Part shown: positions 1 through 7,117 of the stretch, piece by piece | Position numbering within the stretch: position 1 is the stretch's first letter | Layout: each line of letters begins with the position of its first letter | Assembly: GCF_030538755.1 (NCBI RefSeq) | Contig: NZ_JAUNTJ010000004.1 | Span: 124,001 to 188,000, forward strand | Direction: 5' to 3' | Source of the DNA: Paracoccus sp. (in: a-proteobacteria) | GTDB lineage: Bacteria > Pseudomonadota > Alphaproteobacteria > Rhodobacterales > Rhodobacteraceae | DNA: 64,000 nucleotides | Position numbers and translations under genes: made by a program | Notes under the pieces: generated by a model | Told to the model about the DNA's origin: nothing | The model's input: only the letters and a program-made list of their open reading frames with translations | The model's database searches: none

Positions 1-176
1 CTCCGACCACCCCGGCGGCACCGGCACCGGCCACGCCCGCCACTCCGGCACCGGCGGCGGAACCGGCGGCACCTGCTGCTGCCAGCGCACCGGCCACGCC
101 AGCACCGGCGCAGGCTCCCTCGTCACCGCTGACGCCGGAACTGCCGCCGATGCTGACCTCGCCTTTTGCGGAATAA
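1..176 (+). CDS. C-terminal end of a Pro/Ala-rich protein (5' end outside window)
   Basis: An open frame entering from the left edge ends with TAA at 174-176. The visible 57 residues are almost entirely Pro, Ala and Thr, followed by a short tail ending SPFAE. It lies 127 bases upstream of yjbH on the same strand, so it may be the preceding gene of the yjb exopolysaccharide cluster, but the low-complexity tail gives no family assignment. Confidence 0.55.
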   Translation, partial: PTTPAAPAPATPATPAPAAEPAAPAAASAPATPAPAQAPSSPLTPELPPMLTSPFAE

Positions 177-303
177 CGATCCGCAGCATATCATCCGGCC
201 CGCCCGCCACAGGGCAGACCGATACAGGGCGGGCTGACACGGGCCGCCACCTGTCATAAAACCGGGTCATCCGGCCCGCGCCGCCGCCGACGAAGGACAG
301 CCC

Positions 304-2502
304 ATGCCCCGATCCCGCCTGTTTCGCCACCTTATGGCCTCCACCCTGCCTGTGGCGATCATCGCCGGCACCCCCTCGGGCATCGCGCTGGCGCAGCCCG
401 CGCAGGTCATGAACAGCTATGGCCTGCCCGGCGGTGTCGATACGCCTACCGCACAGCGCCTGCCCGACGGCACCCTTGGCGCGACGATTTCCAAATCCGA
501 CTATGCGCAGCGCAACAATGTGGTGTTTCAGGCCATGCCGCGCCTGACCACCGTGCTGCGCTATTCCCGGATCGAGGGCGTGGGCGATCACAACGATCTG
601 GGCCATATCTGGGACCGTTCCTTCGACCTGCGCTTTCAGGCGCTGGACGAAGACCGCGACGGCTGGCGCCCCGCCGTGGCCATCGGCTTGCAGGATTTTA
701 TGGGCACCGGGGTCTATTCCGGCGAATATATCGTTGCCACCAAAACCCTGACGCCACGGCTCAGCGCCTCGGTCGGGGTGGGCTGGGGCACGCTGGCGGG
801 CAATCCGCGCACGCTGGATGTCGATGACGAAGGCGGCAAGCCGCGCGTCGATGACTGGTTCCGGGGCAGCGCCAAGCCCTTTGCCTCGGTCGCGTGGCAG
901 GCCAATGACCGGCTGACGCTGGTGGCCGAATATTCCAACGACACCTATCGCGCCATCCACAAACGCGGCAACCAAAGCTGGGACATCCAGCAGGGCGACA
1001 AGGAACCGGGCAGCCACCTGAACTTTGGCGCTTATTACAATTTCGGGCGCGGCTATCAGGCCGGGCTTTACACCATCGGCGGCGACACCATCGGCGCGCA
1101 GTTTTCCTTTGCGCTGAACCCGCGCGAGGCACCCTACCCTTCGGGTCTGGAAAAGGCACCCGCGCCGGTCCGCGCCCGCCCGGCCCCCGCCGCCGACCCG
1201 GAAGGCTGGTCGGGGCAATGGGCCGCCGATCCGACCGCGCAGCCCGCGATCCAGACCGCGCTGGCCGATGCTCTGTCGAAAGAGGGGCAGTTGCTGGAAA
1301 CCATGGTCCTGACCGGCAACCGGGCCGAGGTGCGCATCCGCAACCAGCGTTACATCCAGCAGGCCGAGGCGATTGGCCGCACCGCCCGGCTGATGACCCG
1401 CGCCCTGCCGCCCTCGGTGGAAACGCTGGTGATTACCTCATCCGCGAACGGGATGCCCGCCTCGTCCGTCACATTGCGGCGCAGCGATGTCGAGCGGCTG
1501 GAAAACACCGAGGCCGGGCAGATCGCCGCCGTGGCCAGCCTGACCGATGCCGTGCCCTATCCCGCCGGGCTGGTGCAGACGCCCGACCTGTTCCCCCGGC
1601 TGCGCTGGCGCGTCGGGCCGTATCTGGACATCGGCCTGTTCGATCCGCAGGAACCCTTGCGCTATGAGGCCGGGGCCGAGGCGCGGGCGCGTTACGAAAT
1701 CACGCCGGGGCTGGTGCTGTCTGGCAAGATCCGTCAGCGCGTCATCGGCAATACCGACCAGCGCGGGCCGGGCATCCCCGGTCAGCGCGGCGAACATTAC
1801 AGCGCCGACCAATACGAAGCCGATCCCTCGCTTGAGGTCACGCCGCAGGGGGTGCAGCGGGTGCGCTCGGATACGCGGATGTATACCGGCAACGACAGCC
1901 CCACGATCCCGGAACTGACGCTGGCCTGGTTCGCCCATCCGGCGCAGAACGTCTACACCCGCGTCACCGGCGGCCTGCTGGAACGCGCCTATGGCGGCGT
2001 GTCGGCAGAAGTATTGTGGAAACGGGTCGATTCGCCGCTGGCCATCGGGGTCGAGGTGAACCGGGTGCGCAAGCGCGACTTTGACGGGCTGTTCAGCTTT
2101 CGTGATTACGAAGTCACCACCGGCCATGTCTCGGCCTATTACGAATTCGCACAGGGCTATACCGCGCAACTGGATGTGGGCCGCTATCTGGCGGGCGACA
2201 CCGGCGCGACCGTCACCGTCACCCGCGAGTTCGCCAATGGCTGGCGGATCGGCGCCTTTGCCACCAAAACCGACATGAGCGCCGAGGAATTCGGCGAAGG
2301 CTCGTTCGACAAGGGCGTGTCGCTGTCGATCCCGATCAGCTGGGCCACCGGCCAGCCGTCACGCAACCGCGCCAGCAGCACGATCCGGTCGCTGTCCCGC
2401 GACGGCGGCGCCCGGCTTGAGGTGCAGGACCGGCTGTATGACACCATCCGCGACAGCCATTCCGTGAAACTCTATGAAGGCTGGGGGAGGTTCTGGCGAT
2501 GA
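304..2502 (+). CDS. yjbH: YjbH-family outer membrane beta-barrel protein, exopolysaccharide cluster
   Basis: A protein of 732 residues with an N-terminal signal peptide (basic start, hydrophobic stretch, probable cleavage after ALA near residue 30). The rest is rich in alternating polar/aromatic strands typical of an outer-membrane barrel, and it ends in aromatic residues (FWR). Length and pattern fit the YjbH (DUF940) family, which works with YjbE/F/G in making or exporting an extracellular polysaccharide. That role is family knowledge; the substrate is unknown. AAGGA precedes the ATG. The stop overlaps the yjbF start as ATGA, so the two are coupled. Confidence 0.85.
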   Translation: MPRSRLFRHLMASTLPVAIIAGTPSGIALAQPAQVMNSYGLPGGVDTPTAQRLPDGTLGATISKSDYAQRNNVVFQAMPRLTTVLRYSRIEGVGDHNDLGHIWDRSFDLRFQALDEDRDGWRPAVAIGLQDFMGTGVYSGEYIVATKTLTPRLSASVGVGWGTLAGNPRTLDVDDEGGKPRVDDWFRGSAKPFASVAWQANDRLTLVAEYSNDTYRAIHKRGNQSWDIQQGDKEPGSHLNFGAYYNFGRGYQAGLYTIGGDTIGAQFSFALNPREAPYPSGLEKAPAPVRARPAPAADPEGWSGQWAADPTAQPAIQTALADALSKEGQLLETMVLTGNRAEVRIRNQRYIQQAEAIGRTARLMTRALPPSVETLVITSSANGMPASSVTLRRSDVERLENTEAGQIAAVASLTDAVPYPAGLVQTPDLFPRLRWRVGPYLDIGLFDPQEPLRYEAGAEARARYEITPGLVLSGKIRQRVIGNTDQRGPGIPGQRGEHYSADQYEADPSLEVTPQGVQRVRSDTRMYTGNDSPTIPELTLAWFAHPAQNVYTRVTGGLLERAYGGVSAEVLWKRVDSPLAIGVEVNRVRKRDFDGLFSFRDYEVTTGHVSAYYEFAQGYTAQLDVGRYLAGDTGATVTVTREFANGWRIGAFATKTDMSAEEFGEGSFDKGVSLSIPISWATGQPSRNRASSTIRSLSRDGGARLEVQDRLYDTIRDSHSVKLYEGWGRFWR

Positions 2503-3164
2503 TCCGCGCAACCAAGATCGCGGTGCTGACCGCGCTGATCGGCCTGACCGCCGCGTGCAGCAACGAAAGCGGCGACGAATCCGGGGCCAGCCCCCTGGGC
2601 ATTCTGGCGCGCACCGCGACACAGGCCGTGGCCGCGCGCCGGGCCTCCGAACCCGAACAGCCCGCCGCCCCGGCCCGCACGGCGCAACAGGCCGCCGCCG
2701 AGGCCTTGCGCGTCAACCCCGCACCGCTGATTCGCGCGGGCTTTGAATCGCTGGGCCAGACCCAGATCATGGCGATGACCGGCCAGAACGGGGCCATGCG
2801 CACCTATATGACCAGTTCGCAGCAGGCGCTGATCCTGCGCGGCGGGATGCTGTCGGGCACGCGCGGCTTGGGCAACGACCTGTCCGTGACCGAAGCCCGG
2901 ACCGAGGCCCTGATCCGCGCCGGGCGGTCGGGCAGCGGCCAGCGGGTGCTGCGCATCTACAGCGGCGACGGGCTGGAACGGCCGTTGCAGTTCACCTGTC
3001 AGGTCGGGCCGGGTCCGGCACCCGGCGTCACCATCGAAACCTGCGACGGGCACGGCGCGCGGTTCCAGAACAATTATATCGTGCAGAACGGCCAGATCAT
3101 GGTGTCGCGCCAATGGGCCGGGCCGGGGCTGGGTTACATCACCATCGAAACCCTGCGCCCCTGA
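2499..3164 (+). CDS. yjbF: YjbF/GfcB-type lipoprotein
   Basis: A 221-residue lipoprotein: a hydrophobic signal ends in a lipobox LTAAC with the lipidated Cys near residue 20, followed by a Ser/Pro/Ala linker. The remaining ~150 residues match the YjbF (GfcB, group 4 capsule) type, including a central segment around GGMLSGTRGLGNDL and a C-terminal half with two Cys. It follows yjbH with a 4-base ATGA overlap, which is the strongest support for the call. It is probably anchored in the outer membrane and acts with YjbH in polysaccharide secretion. A strong terminator follows directly. Confidence 0.8.
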   Translation: MIRATKIAVLTALIGLTAACSNESGDESGASPLGILARTATQAVAARRASEPEQPAAPARTAQQAAAEALRVNPAPLIRAGFESLGQTQIMAMTGQNGAMRTYMTSSQQALILRGGMLSGTRGLGNDLSVTEARTEALIRAGRSGSGQRVLRIYSGDGLERPLQFTCQVGPGPAPGVTIETCDGHGARFQNNYIVQNGQIMVSRQWAGPGLGYITIETLRP

Positions 3165-3175
3165 CAGCGTATCAG

Positions 3176-3200
3176 AAACCGGCCTTTGGGCCGGTTTTTT
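3176..3200 (+). terminator. Rho-independent terminator of the yjbHF operon
   Basis: The inverted repeat AACCGGCC (3177-3184) / GGCCGGTT (3189-3196) is followed by a run of T to 3200, twelve bases after the yjbF stop. Confidence 0.85.
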
Positions 3201-3322
3201 CATGCGGCAGGTGCAACGGGCCAGCTTAAGACGGCACTGCGTGACGGATTAGTTCTGGTCAGCGGTGCGCAGCGGACAATGACCCGCATAGGGGAGACTG
3301 GCGGAAATCTGGTGCAGAAATG

Positions 3323-3352
3323 TAAAAGGGCTGGCACAAGGCCAGCCCTTTG
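3323..3352 (-). terminator. Rho-independent terminator of the small secreted protein gene
   Basis: AAAGGGCTGGC (3325-3335) pairs with GCCAGCCCTTT (3341-3351). Read on the minus strand it ends in TTTT, downstream of the gene that stops at 3387. Confidence 0.8.
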
Positions 3353-3356
3353 GAAC

Positions 3357-3376
3357 CAGATCGGCGAACCGATCTG
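3357..3376. other. Perfect 8-bp hairpin with CGAA loop
   Basis: CAGATCGG (3357-3364), loop CGAA, CCGATCTG (3369-3376). It sits between the stop codon of the minus-strand gene and its terminator and could stabilise the 3' end of that short mRNA. It has no T run and is not itself a terminator. Confidence 0.5.
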
Positions 3377-3386
3377 TATCCCATTA

Positions 3387-3590
3387 TCAGCTGTCGTCGT
3401 CGTCCGAAGCAACGGCGGCGATGACACCCAGCAGCAGCAGGGCCGGGATCACCAGGCCGGGGTTGGTCGAAGCAGCACGCTCTTCAACAATAACCGGCTC
3501 GACTTCAACGACGGGGGCAACGTAGCCACCGGCCAGAGCCGAAGAAGCGGTCAGGCCGAGGGCGACGGCAAAAGTAGCAAATTTGGTCAT
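3387..3590 (-). CDS. Small secreted protein with hydrophobic segment and acidic C-terminus
   Basis: A 67-residue protein. It starts MTKFATFAVALGL, has a signal peptide cleaved after ALA at residue 20, then a Val/Glu-rich stretch, a second hydrophobic segment (about residues 45-62) and the tail ASDDDDS. The start at 3590 was chosen because GGAG lies 7 bases upstream; an ATG six bases earlier is too close to it. Similar tiny exported proteins are common in Rhodobacteraceae and have no known function. Position next to yjbH/yjbF recalls the small exported YjbE of enterobacterial yjb operons, but I see no sequence argument for homology. Its own strand, start and terminator make it a separate, probably abundant transcript. 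Confidence 0.75.
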   Translation of the reverse strand: MTKFATFAVALGLTASSALAGGYVAPVVEVEPVIVEERAASTNPGLVIPALLLLGVIAAVASDDDDS

Positions 3591-3759
3591 GATCATGCTC
3601 CGTTTCTTTTGAAAGCTGCCGTTCCCAGCAACATCAAGCGGACACTTGCACAAAGCCGGACGCTTGAAAAGCGACTTTGGTCCGCCGCATCAGCCGCTTT
3701 CCGCCACTGTTGCATAATAGCCAGACCGCTTTTCACCCCATGCAGCGCCGCTGCGGCGC

Positions 3760-4542
3760 TTAACCCCGCCGCAACAGCGATCCGACAGCAAAGCAGATCG
3801 CGGCGGCCACGACGATCGACGGGCCGGCCGGCGTGTCCAGCCGCAGGCTGGCGGCCAGCCCTGCCACGACCGAAAATGCGCCGATGGCCGATGCGGCCAG
3901 CGCCATGGCTTCGGGCGTGCGGGTCAGGCCACGGGCCGCCGCCGCGGGCACGATCAGCAGCGCCGAAATCAGCAGCGCGCCCACGATGCGAATCGCCAGT
4001 GCCACCACCAGCGCCAGCGCCAGCGCCAGCACCAGCCGTTCAAAACGCGGGTCGATGCCCGACGACATGGCCAGCTCCTCGTTCACGGTGGCGCTGACCA
4101 GCCGCTGCCAGCGCCAGACCAGCAGCGCCAGCACCGCCAGCGACCCGCCCCAGATCCACGCCAGATCACCGCGCCCGACGGCCAGAATATCGCCGAACAG
4201 AAAGGCCGACAGATCGGTGCGCAGCCCCGGCACGAAACTGGCCGTAACCAGACCAAAAGCCAGCGCGGAATGCGCCATCACCCCCAGCAGCGTATCCATC
4301 GAATGCCCGCGCCCGGCCAGTGTCGTCACCACCAACGCCATCGCCAGCGCCACCCCCAGCGTGCCCAGATAAACCGACACACCAAAGGCAAAACTGATCG
4401 CCACACCTAGAATTGCCGCATGGGCAATCGAATCACCAAAATAGGCCATCCGCCGCCAGACCACGAAACAGCCCAAAGGCCCGGTCGCCAGCACCAACCC
4501 CAGACCCGCCAGCACCGCGCGGGCCATGAAATCGTCAAGCAT
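3760..4542 (-). CDS. znuB: Zinc ABC transporter permease ZnuB
   Basis: A 260-residue, very hydrophobic protein with about eight membrane helices, the usual ZnuB length. It carries the family signature around YFGDSIAHAAILG near residue 35 and a cytoplasmic loop before LLISALLIVPAAAARG. It forms the inner-membrane channel for Zn2+ delivered by ZnuA and powered by ZnuC. The start at 4542 (MLDDF) overlaps the znuC stop by 8 bases (ATGCTTGA), giving tight coupling; a longer upstream extension is just znuC read in another frame. Confidence 0.93.
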   Translation of the reverse strand: MLDDFMARAVLAGLGLVLATGPLGCFVVWRRMAYFGDSIAHAAILGVAISFAFGVSVYLGTLGVALAMALVVTTLAGRGHSMDTLLGVMAHSALAFGLVTASFVPGLRTDLSAFLFGDILAVGRGDLAWIWGGSLAVLALLVWRWQRLVSATVNEELAMSSGIDPRFERLVLALALALVVALAIRIVGALLISALLIVPAAAARGLTRTPEAMALAASAIGAFSVVAGLAASLRLDTPAGPSIVVAAAICFAVGSLLRRG

Positions 4543-5326
4543 GGGGCACCTGCGCGTGATCGTGAGGATAAGGATGGTGGTGGTGATCGTGGCCATCGTG
4601 CAGATGGTCGTGATCGTGGTCATGGTGGTGCTGATACAGCGCCAGCGTGCCCTCGGCCCCGGCGCCGAACAGGGCGCGGTATTGCGGCGCGCTGCTGACG
4701 GCCTGCGGCGTGCCCTCGCAGCAGACATGGCCGTTCAGGCACAGCACCCGGTCCGAGGCGCGCATCACCACCAGCAGATCATGGCTGACCATCAGCACCG
4801 CCGCGCCGGTGTCGCGCCGCACATCCTCGATCAGCTTGTAAAAGGCGACGATGCCCGGCTGATCCAGCCCTTGCGTCGGCTCGTCCAGCACCAGCAGTTG
4901 CGGGTCGGCCAACAGCGCGCGCGCCAGCAGGACGCGCTGGAACTGCCCGCCCGACAGTTGCGTGATCGGGCGCGGCCCCAGCCCCTCGACCCCGGTGCGG
5001 GCCAGCGCGGCCTCGGCCTGCGCATCGCTGACCCGGCGCGGCAGCGACAGAAACCGGCGCACGGTCATCGGGATCGCGGCGTCGATATGCACCCGCTGCG
5101 GGACATAGCCGATGCGCAGCCCCGGCACCCGCCGCACCTGCCCCGCCGCCAGCGGCATATGCCCCAGCAAGGCCCGGATCAGCGAGGATTTGCCCGATCC
5201 GTTCGGCCCGACCACGGTCACGATTTCACCCTGAGCAATGCTGAAATCGACGCCGCTCAGCACGCTGCCGGTGCCGTCGCTGCGCAGCACGGTCAGCCCC
5301 TCGGCGGCGATCAGCGGCGCGCTCAT
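4535..5326 (-). CDS. znuC: Zinc ABC transporter ATP-binding protein ZnuC with His-rich tail
   Basis: A 263-residue ABC ATPase: Walker A GPNGSGKSS near residue 38, Q-loop VPQ, signature LSGGQFQR, Walker B LLVLDEPTQG, and switch His in MVSHDL. The last ~30 residues are mostly His and Asp (for example HHHDHDHDH and DGHDHHHH), a likely cytoplasmic metal-binding tail. The ATG at 5326 overlaps the zur TGA as ATGA; nine more codons are open upstream but lie inside zur. It powers import by ZnuB and shares an operon with its repressor gene zur, implying autoregulation by zinc. Confidence 0.93.
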   Translation of the reverse strand: MSAPLIAAEGLTVLRSDGTGSVLSGVDFSIAQGEIVTVVGPNGSGKSSLIRALLGHMPLAAGQVRRVPGLRIGYVPQRVHIDAAIPMTVRRFLSLPRRVSDAQAEAALARTGVEGLGPRPITQLSGGQFQRVLLARALLADPQLLVLDEPTQGLDQPGIVAFYKLIEDVRRDTGAAVLMVSHDLLVVMRASDRVLCLNGHVCCEGTPQAVSSAPQYRALFGAGAEGTLALYQHHHDHDHDHLHDGHDHHHHPYPHDHAQVPHA

Positions 5327-5805
5327 ACCCCGGCCCCGGCGCAGGCGCTGCACTGGCCCAGCGCCTCGATGGTGCTGCGTTCGATGGCGAATCCCTGCGC
5401 AGCAGCGGCCTCAGCCAGCGCGGCGCGCACCTGCGGCGCATCCGATTCGGCCACGCGGTTGCAGGACCGGCAGATCAGAAAGGCCGGCGCGTGGTCGTGG
5501 CCCGGCGACAGGCAGGCGGCAAAGGCGTTCAGCCGCTGCACCCGATGCGCCAGCCCGTGTTCCACCAGAAATTCCAGCGCGCGATAGGCCACCGGCGGCT
5601 GTTTGCCGAAACCATCGGCGGCCAGCCGGTCCAGCACCTCATAAGCGCCCATGGCACGGTGTGATTCCAGCAGGATTTCCAGCGTCCGGCGACGGACAGG
5701 GGTCATCCGCGCGCCCGCATCCTCGGCGCGGGCGATGGCCGCCTGCATGGTATCGCGCGCGCAGGCGGCGTGATCGTGCGGAGCGAAAGGGTCGGCTTGC
5801 GTCAT
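5323..5805 (-). CDS. zur: Zinc uptake regulator, Fur family
   Basis: A 160-residue Fur-family repressor. The N-terminal winged helix includes RMTPVRRRTLEILL and PPVAYRALEFLVEHGL. The dimer domain has a His-rich HDHAPAFLICRSCN segment and a terminal CSAC, giving the two Cys pairs of the structural zinc site. Lack of the iron-type Fur spacing and linkage to znuABC point to Zur. It is first in the zur-znuC-znuB unit. No Shine-Dalgarno precedes the ATG at 5805: the bases just upstream form a candidate Zur box, so the message may be leaderless or start at an internal Met. Confidence 0.92.
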   Translation of the reverse strand: MTQADPFAPHDHAACARDTMQAAIARAEDAGARMTPVRRRTLEILLESHRAMGAYEVLDRLAADGFGKQPPVAYRALEFLVEHGLAHRVQRLNAFAACLSPGHDHAPAFLICRSCNRVAESDAPQVRAALAEAAAAQGFAIERSTIEALGQCSACAGAGV

Positions 5806-5806
5806 C

Positions 5807-5846
5807 GTTATATTATCACAATCAGCTTGACTTGTTACTTTGTAAC
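5807..5846. promoter_or_regulatory. Two candidate Zur operators in the zur/znuA divergent promoter
   Basis: GTTATATTATCAC (5807-5819) is an imperfect GTTAT-N3-ATAAC type palindrome, and GTTACTTTGTAAC (5834-5846) is a perfect 5-3-5 palindrome. Both lie in the 82-base AT-rich gap between zur and znuA. AT-rich palindromes of this shape are typical Zur targets; assignment is by context and pattern only. Confidence 0.65.
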
Positions 5847-5887
5847 CTATTCAACCCGGCCCACACTCACAAGAAGCCGAGACAACC

Positions 5888-6850
5888 ATGCGCCTTTTTC
5901 CTGCGATCCTTGCCCTGACCTGCACCACCAGCGCCGCCCTGGCCGCGCCGCCCGCCATCGTGACCGACCTGCCCGTGACCGGATCGCTGGTGGCGATGGT
6001 GATGGGCGATCTGGGCGCGCCGCATGTGTTGCTGCCGCAGGGCGCCGATGCGCATGACTATCAGTTGCGCCCCTCGGATGCGGCGGCCTTGCAGGCGGCG
6101 GGCCTGCTGATCTGGGTCGGGCCAGAGATGACGCCATGGCTGAATCGCGCCGCCGGACAGATCACGCGCGGCAATTCGCTGGCCCTGTTGCAGGTTCAGG
6201 GCACGCATCGGCAGGATTTTGCGGCCGGCGGGCAGGATCACCCGCATGACGATCACAGCCACGACCACGACCACGACCACAGCCATGCCCACGATCACGG
6301 CCATGACCACAGCCACGATCACAGCGGCACCGATCCCCACGCATGGCTGGACCCGCATAATGCGCAGCTTTGGCTGGCAGCGATTCGCGATGCGCTGACC
6401 GCCGCCGACCCGGAAAACGCCGCAGCCTATGCCGCCAATGCGCAGGCCGCAGCCGCGCGAATCGAGGAACTGGACGCCCGGATCACCGCGCAACTGGCCC
6501 CGGTCGCGGGCAAGCCCTTTGTCGTCATGCACGATGCTTATGGCTATTTCACCGGGCATTATGGGCTGACACCCGCGATTCCGGTGTCTTTGGGCGATGC
6601 GGCGGCACCCTCGGCGGCGCAGATTGCGGCGATCCGGGAACAGATCGGCGCGCAGAACATCGCCTGCATCTTCCCCGAGCCGATCAGCAATCCCCGCCTG
6701 ATCGCCGCCATCACCGAGGGCACGGCGATTCGCACCGGCGCACCGCTGGACCCGGAAGGCACGGCGCAGAATCAGGGCGCAGATCTGTATCCGGCGATGT
6801 TGGCGGGCTTGGCAGATGCGCTGGCCGGGTGCCTGGAATCCACGCCCTGA
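5888..6850 (+). CDS. znuA: Zinc ABC transporter substrate-binding protein ZnuA
   Basis: A 320-residue periplasmic binding protein with a signal peptide cleaved near ALAA at residue 20. Likely zinc ligands are His in GADAHDYQL (residue 56), His in DPHAWLDPHN (about 151), His in VMHDAYGYF and Asp in GADLYPAM. Between the first two is the charged His/Asp loop (about residues 118-146) typical of ZnuA, thought to collect or sense zinc. It is transcribed away from zur-znuCB across the operator region, and captures periplasmic Zn2+ for ZnuB. Confidence 0.95.
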   Translation: MRLFPAILALTCTTSAALAAPPAIVTDLPVTGSLVAMVMGDLGAPHVLLPQGADAHDYQLRPSDAAALQAAGLLIWVGPEMTPWLNRAAGQITRGNSLALLQVQGTHRQDFAAGGQDHPHDDHSHDHDHDHSHAHDHGHDHSHDHSGTDPHAWLDPHNAQLWLAAIRDALTAADPENAAAYAANAQAAAARIEELDARITAQLAPVAGKPFVVMHDAYGYFTGHYGLTPAIPVSLGDAAAPSAAQIAAIREQIGAQNIACIFPEPISNPRLIAAITEGTAIRTGAPLDPEGTAQNQGADLYPAMLAGLADALAGCLESTP

Positions 6851-6893
6851 CAGGCGGCAGAACGCCATGCAGATAAATCCTTACAAAAATACT

Positions 6894-6899
6894 TTGACA
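6894..6899 (+). promoter_or_regulatory. Candidate -35 element upstream of hemP
   Basis: TTGACA at 6894-6899 lies in an AT-rich patch 51 bases before the hemP ATG. A matching -10 could not be fixed with confidence, and no clear Irr or Fur box was recognised. Confidence 0.3.
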
Positions 6900-6949
6900 T
6901 TCCAGACAGAATTGGTCAGTCTTTCACATAGACGCAAAAGGAGCCTGCC

Positions 6950-7117
6950 ATGACTGTCCATTCCAATGTTGATTTTGCGCTGGCCAATCTGGCGGCGCTG
7001 CCCCAACACGATGCGAACGCACTGACGCGCGGGGGCAACCAGGCGCTGATCGTGCTGGGCGATCAGGTCTATACCCTGCGCATCACCCGTGCGGGCAAGC
7101 TGATCCTGACCAAGTAA
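6950..7117 (+). CDS. hemP: Hemin uptake protein HemP
   Basis: A 55-residue protein. Its C-terminal half carries the HemP signature: TRGGNQALIV, a glycine-Asp turn, VYTLRITRAGKLILTK ending at the stop. HemP proteins are small cytoplasmic factors tied to heme/iron uptake loci and are usually iron-controlled. AAGGAG sits 7 bases before the ATG. No heme receptor or transporter gene is nearby, so this is a solitary copy. Its TAA (7115-7117) directly abuts the rluB stop on the other strand (7118-7120), so there is no intergenic base and no terminator between them. Confidence 0.88.
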   Translation: MTVHSNVDFALANLAALPQHDANALTRGGNQALIVLGDQVYTLRITRAGKLILTK

